NCBI GenBank assembly: GCA_036897625.1
Contig: JAYMTA010000259.1
Coordinates: 1-33,051, forward strand
Direction of reading: 5' to 3'
Source: Pelargonium cotyledonis
Lineage: Eukaryota; Streptophyta; Magnoliopsida; Geraniales; Geraniaceae
DNA: 33,051 nucleotides
Shown here: positions 30,691-33,051 of the stretch, piece by piece
Position numbering within the stretch: position 1 is the first letter of the stretch
Layout of the letters: each line of letters begins with the position of its first letter
Position numbers and translations under genes: made by a program
The notes under the pieces: generated by a model
What the model was told of the DNA's origin: nothing
What the model saw: only the letters and a program-made list of their open reading frames with translations
The model's database searches: none

Positions 30691-31081
30691 GACAGGGACA
30701 ATGGGGACAGGGCGGGGAAAACTTGAAGGCGGGTGAAAGAAAACATAGAAGAGAAAAGAAGAAGAAGACTAGGAGAGAAAGATGATTTGGGAATGAGGGA
30801 TGAAAAGATGAAAGTGATGGGAAAAAGGTTTAGCTTGGTTTATCTACTAAAGGAAAGGGAAAATGAAAAGTTTTTACAAAAGGAAGAATGATTGTTGGAT
30901 CAACTAATGATTGCAGATGATTTGGGGGAAGATTTTGCATGCAGATTTGGGAAGAAGATAGAAGATCAATAGTAGCATGCAGCTACAACGCATGCAAGGC
31001 TAGACTAGGCTAGGGAATTCGGTTGAGGTCAGCGAGGGTTCCACTTGGGAGAGTTATAAAAAAGGTGTGAATCACCATCTT
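30691..31081 (-). promoter_or_regulatory. L1 5' UTR / internal promoter region
   Basis: Between the 5' boundary set by the target-site duplication and the ORF1 start lies a CT-rich stretch on the minus strand (for example TCTTCTTCTTCTTTTCTCTTC near 30770-30740). It has no ORF. Plant L1 elements carry their promoter in this position. No individual motif is identifiable. Confidence 0.6.
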
Positions 31082-31097
31082 ACCCTTACCCAACATT
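31082..31097. repeat. Right 16-bp target-site duplication of the L1 element
   Basis: ACCCTTACCCAACATT, identical to 24391-24406. Confidence 0.95.
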
Positions 31098-31640
31098 GAC
31101 ACATACACTCCAAATTATACACTACAAATTTATTTCATATATCTCTACCATCATATTTCTCACGCCATTCTCTTCACAAAATAATTTTCATTTTATCTTA
31201 CAAATGTAGACAAGCCCACATTGTAATTGTTTTATATAAAAAATTAAACTTAGTAGTACATGTATTATCAAGAATGTATCAAGTTAGTCTCTCTACTTTT
31301 AAATGGACCAATATAACTCTTGTACTATCAGTATGTCTGAATCTCCGTTAAAAGTGTTTACGTCTAATTTTTTTAATAAAAATAATTTAAAACCATAAAA
31401 ATTTGCATTTTCAATGAATACATGCCATTTTTAATTAATAAATTTTTATTGGACATTTTTCATTAATTATTTTTAAAAAATTATACTTACAATTAAATAA
31501 TGATTTTTTTATAAAAGTTTTGATGCTCCTGTTTGACTTAGGTCAAAGCAAACACAATAATTGTATTGTCTTCTTGTCTACGTTCTCTATGGAATTATCC
31601 TAAGTGTTACAAATTGTTTTAAGTCACAAATGTTGTCCAT
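31098..31640. other. AT-rich intergenic flank, continuation of the pre-insertion 3' flank
   Basis: This was contiguous with the gene's 3' flank before the L1 inserted. It is very AT-rich. The stretch TAGTCTCTCTACTTTTAAATG near 31287 resembles ends of plant non-autonomous repeats, but no boundaries could be fixed. Confidence 0.6.
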
Positions 31641-31652
31641 CCTAACTTGGTC

Positions 31653-31706
31653 GTACATTGGCAAGATCCGTCGCCGATGTACGTCGACCTGTCATCTGCG
31701 ATGACA
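31653..31706. other. Two adjacent inverted repeats (potential hairpins)
   Basis: GTACATTGGC (31653-31662) pairs with GCCGATGTAC (31673-31682), 9 of 10 bases, with a 10-base loop. TGTCATC (31690-31696) pairs perfectly with GATGACA (31700-31706) across TGC. They lie at the edge of the LTR-like block. Confidence 0.6.
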
Positions 31707-31880
31707 AGCACACCAAAAAACGATGATTCAGGGTGGTGTTTCCAGGACGCCGCCTTAAGCGTGAGAGTTAGATCTTGGCCAGTAACCACATAATTCGTAG
31801 AGAGATTTTTAAAGAACGAAAGCTAAAGAGAGAAAGTTCAAATGAGAGAATGAAGATCCATTTCTTCTTGCTTGAAAGGG

Positions 31881-31888
31881 TATTTATA
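31881..31888 (-). promoter_or_regulatory. Antisense TATA box of the right LTR-like block
   Basis: TATTTATA, preceded by GGG, reads TATAAATACCC on the minus strand. It is followed by a pyrimidine-rich leader. Confidence 0.4.
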
Positions 31889-32259
31889 CTAACTCCAAGT
31901 AAAATGCCACGTGTCATCGCGTGATTCTTCCGAATCAAAGTGGACCACACTAGGGAGTCTTGTAGCTTTCGCTGGCAGGCGCGTTGCACGTTTTTGGAGC
32001 GAGGCCGGCCACTTCGGTTGTCTTGTGATCTGGGAGCGTACGATGAAGGCCTTAGAGCTTTAACTTTTGGGTGCGCTGCGTGCGGGCGCTGAGATAGTTT
32101 TTGTACGATCCTTATGCTCGGAAGCGTACAGAGACAACCCAATGAGTGTCTACCACGCGAGGTAGAGTCCTCAAGTTTCAAGTTTGGTAAACTACGCCTT
32201 GCTCCACTGACGCGCTGTGCAAGGGCGTCAGTAGAGTCAACATGTTTTGGGCATGGTTA

Positions 32260-32380
32260 GCCAACATGGATGACAGACAGGACTGGCTAACATGACTGGC
32301 CAACTTGGCTGACGGGCAGGACTGACCAAAATGGTTGATGGGCATGACTAGCCAACATGGATAGCAGGGGTGGCTAACTA
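32260..32380. repeat. 26-bp tandem repeat
   Basis: Units of the form GCCAACATGGATGACAGACA plus GGACTG recur about four times, one of them half-length. Variants are GCCAACTTGGCTGACGGGCA and ACCAAAATGGTTGATGGGCA. Confidence 0.8.
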
Positions 32381-32499
32381 GCTTAGCGTACGATGATGTT
32401 TGTGGCATACTGTGGGCGGCATTGGAGTCAACAACGTCTGTTGGCCTTAGAAGTACGCTACAGACTCGCGCACTGCCATATAACATTGAACGTCGTCGG

Positions 32500-32840
32500 C
32501 GGTCTCAAAGGCAGCATTGGCGTTGGGCTCACACAAAGTACTTGGGAACCACCAAACCACGTTGGATGCCACCGATGGCTTCGGAGGTGACCACTGGCGT
32601 TGAGCGCGCACAATGGCTTAGTTCACCGTCAGGCGACCTCGGATGTCATTGAAGGCTTCATGTGTTGTCTATTATCACTTTGCATGCACAATGGCTTTTG
32701 AGCGCAAGCGGGCGGCGGGCGATGTTGGATGTCAACTATTTGCACTTGGCGTGCACAATGGCCTTTTGGGTACCAGCGGGCAGAGTGCAACATTGGTCGT
32801 CGGCCATTGGCACTTGGCATGCGTAATAACTTTGGAGGCT
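32500..32840. repeat. Imperfect ~90-bp repeats with (A/T)TTGGCACTTGGCATGC-like core
   Basis: GAGCGCGCACAATGGCTT, TTGCATGCACAATGGCTTTT, TTGGCGTGCACAATGGCCTT and TTGGCATGCGTAATAACTTT recur at roughly 75-90-bp spacing. GGCGGTC/GGATGTCA/GGTCGTCGG-type segments lie between them. Confidence 0.6.
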
Positions 32841-32990
32841 GCTGGTGAGCGTCCGACAAGTATACCAGAGTCAACCTCGTAATAATATAGGACAGTTAAA
32901 TTCGGGTTGTCGAATCCATAGGGAATTAGAGTTGGACATAGAGAGAACTCTCAGTGATAGCACAAACAAAAGAATAAACAAATCTTGGGA

Positions 32991-33009
32991 GTGTGTGTGT
33001 GTGTGTGTG
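32991..33009. repeat. GT dinucleotide microsatellite
   Basis: An uninterrupted run of about nine GT units. Confidence 0.95.
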
Positions 33010-33051
33010 CAATTGTGCATGGAAAATGGAACACTTAGAAGAAAGAGATAG

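Larger units (their letters stand above)
24407..31081 (-). mobile_element. Near full-length L1-type non-LTR retrotransposon (LINE), inactive, 6675 bp
   Basis: The element lies in minus orientation and is delimited by a perfect 16-bp target-site duplication. Its 3' end carries a short A-tail (T run at 24405-24413 on the + strand). Its 5' end is at 31081, with a pyrimidine-rich 5' UTR (31081-30691). The order on the minus strand is ORF1 (DUF4283 plus CCHC zinc knuckle), then endonuclease, reverse transcriptase, the zf-RVT-like region and RNase H: the standard plant L1 layout and length. Several frameshifts, stop codons and a lost catalytic residue make it non-autonomous. The intact duplication shows it has not been truncated or rearranged since insertion about 0.4 kb past the gene's stop codon. 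Confidence 0.95.
31641..33051. mobile_element. LTR-like, tandem-repeat-rich block (probably minus orientation, cut by window edge)
   Basis: On the minus strand a GTATAAATACCC box (31880-31891) is followed by a ~120-bp pyrimidine-rich leader toward 31760. On the other side lie GC-richer tandem repeats (32260-32380 and about 32500-32840), with CACTTGGC(A/G)TGC(A/G)(C/T)AAT recurring. The layout repeats that of 1276-4001. No gag/pol frame or primer-binding site is visible in the window, so the superfamily is unassigned. Short ORFs here (for example 31768-32181 minus) overlap on both strands and follow repeat structure. Confidence 0.4.

Noticed and set aside
31768..32181. 137-codon minus-strand ORF as a possible gene
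   Set aside because: It covers the antisense TATA box and leader of the LTR-like block and has no recognisable domain.
32629..32882. ORFs on both strands in the right repeat block
   Set aside because: They overlap head-on in a GC-richer tandem repeat and have no protein signature.

Overview
This is a eudicot-like plant nuclear genomic window: AT-rich, intron-dense and heavily loaded with transposable elements. It holds one well-supported protein-coding gene on the + strand. Everything else is regulatory flank, transposon or repeat. I saw no tRNA, rRNA, CRISPR array or prokaryotic-style operon. The species cannot be named from the sequence alone.

Layout. Positions 1-266 are the end of a CACTA-type DNA transposon. 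Positions 267-5123 are a nest of repeats: a ~0.7 kb direct repeat (572-1275 and 4381-5123) brackets an LTR-like, tandem-repeat-rich block (1276-4001) and a 211-bp MITE (4160-4370). Positions 5167-6038 are a Mutator-like non-autonomous element with long inverted ends and a GC-rich tandem core. Positions 6039-8340 are candidate promoter and leader sequence for the gene, with a second copy of the same MITE (7865-8074).

The gene occupies 8341-23995. Its 21 coding exons, all bounded by AG/GT, splice with consistent phase into a 773-residue protein. It has an N-terminal coiled-coil half, Ser/Pro-rich linkers, an immunoglobulin-like domain of the AIR9 A9 type, and a Lys/Arg-rich tail. Three introns (1, 2 and 8; 2.6-3.8 kb) hold most of the length. 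Intron 2 contains degraded LINE tails in opposite orientations, and introns 1 and 2 contain short tandem duplications.

At 24407-31081, about 0.4 kb past the stop codon, lies an essentially full-length L1-type LINE in the opposite orientation. It has a perfect 16-bp target-site duplication, an A-tail, a DUF4283/zinc-knuckle ORF1, and an ORF2 with endonuclease, reverse transcriptase and RNase H regions. It is broken by frameshifts, stops and a lost catalytic aspartate. Positions 31098-31640 are AT-rich native flank. From about 31640 to the window end is another LTR-like, tandem-repeat-rich block with an antisense TATA box.

The gene stands alone, so no pathway can be inferred from neighbours. 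The most useful observations are the full gene model with its coiled-coil plus A9 architecture, the dated-by-TSD LINE, the two same-family MITEs (one about 0.1 kb upstream of a TATA box of the gene), and the Mutator-like element abutting the upstream G-box region. I did not find convincing evidence of a wholly new biological system.
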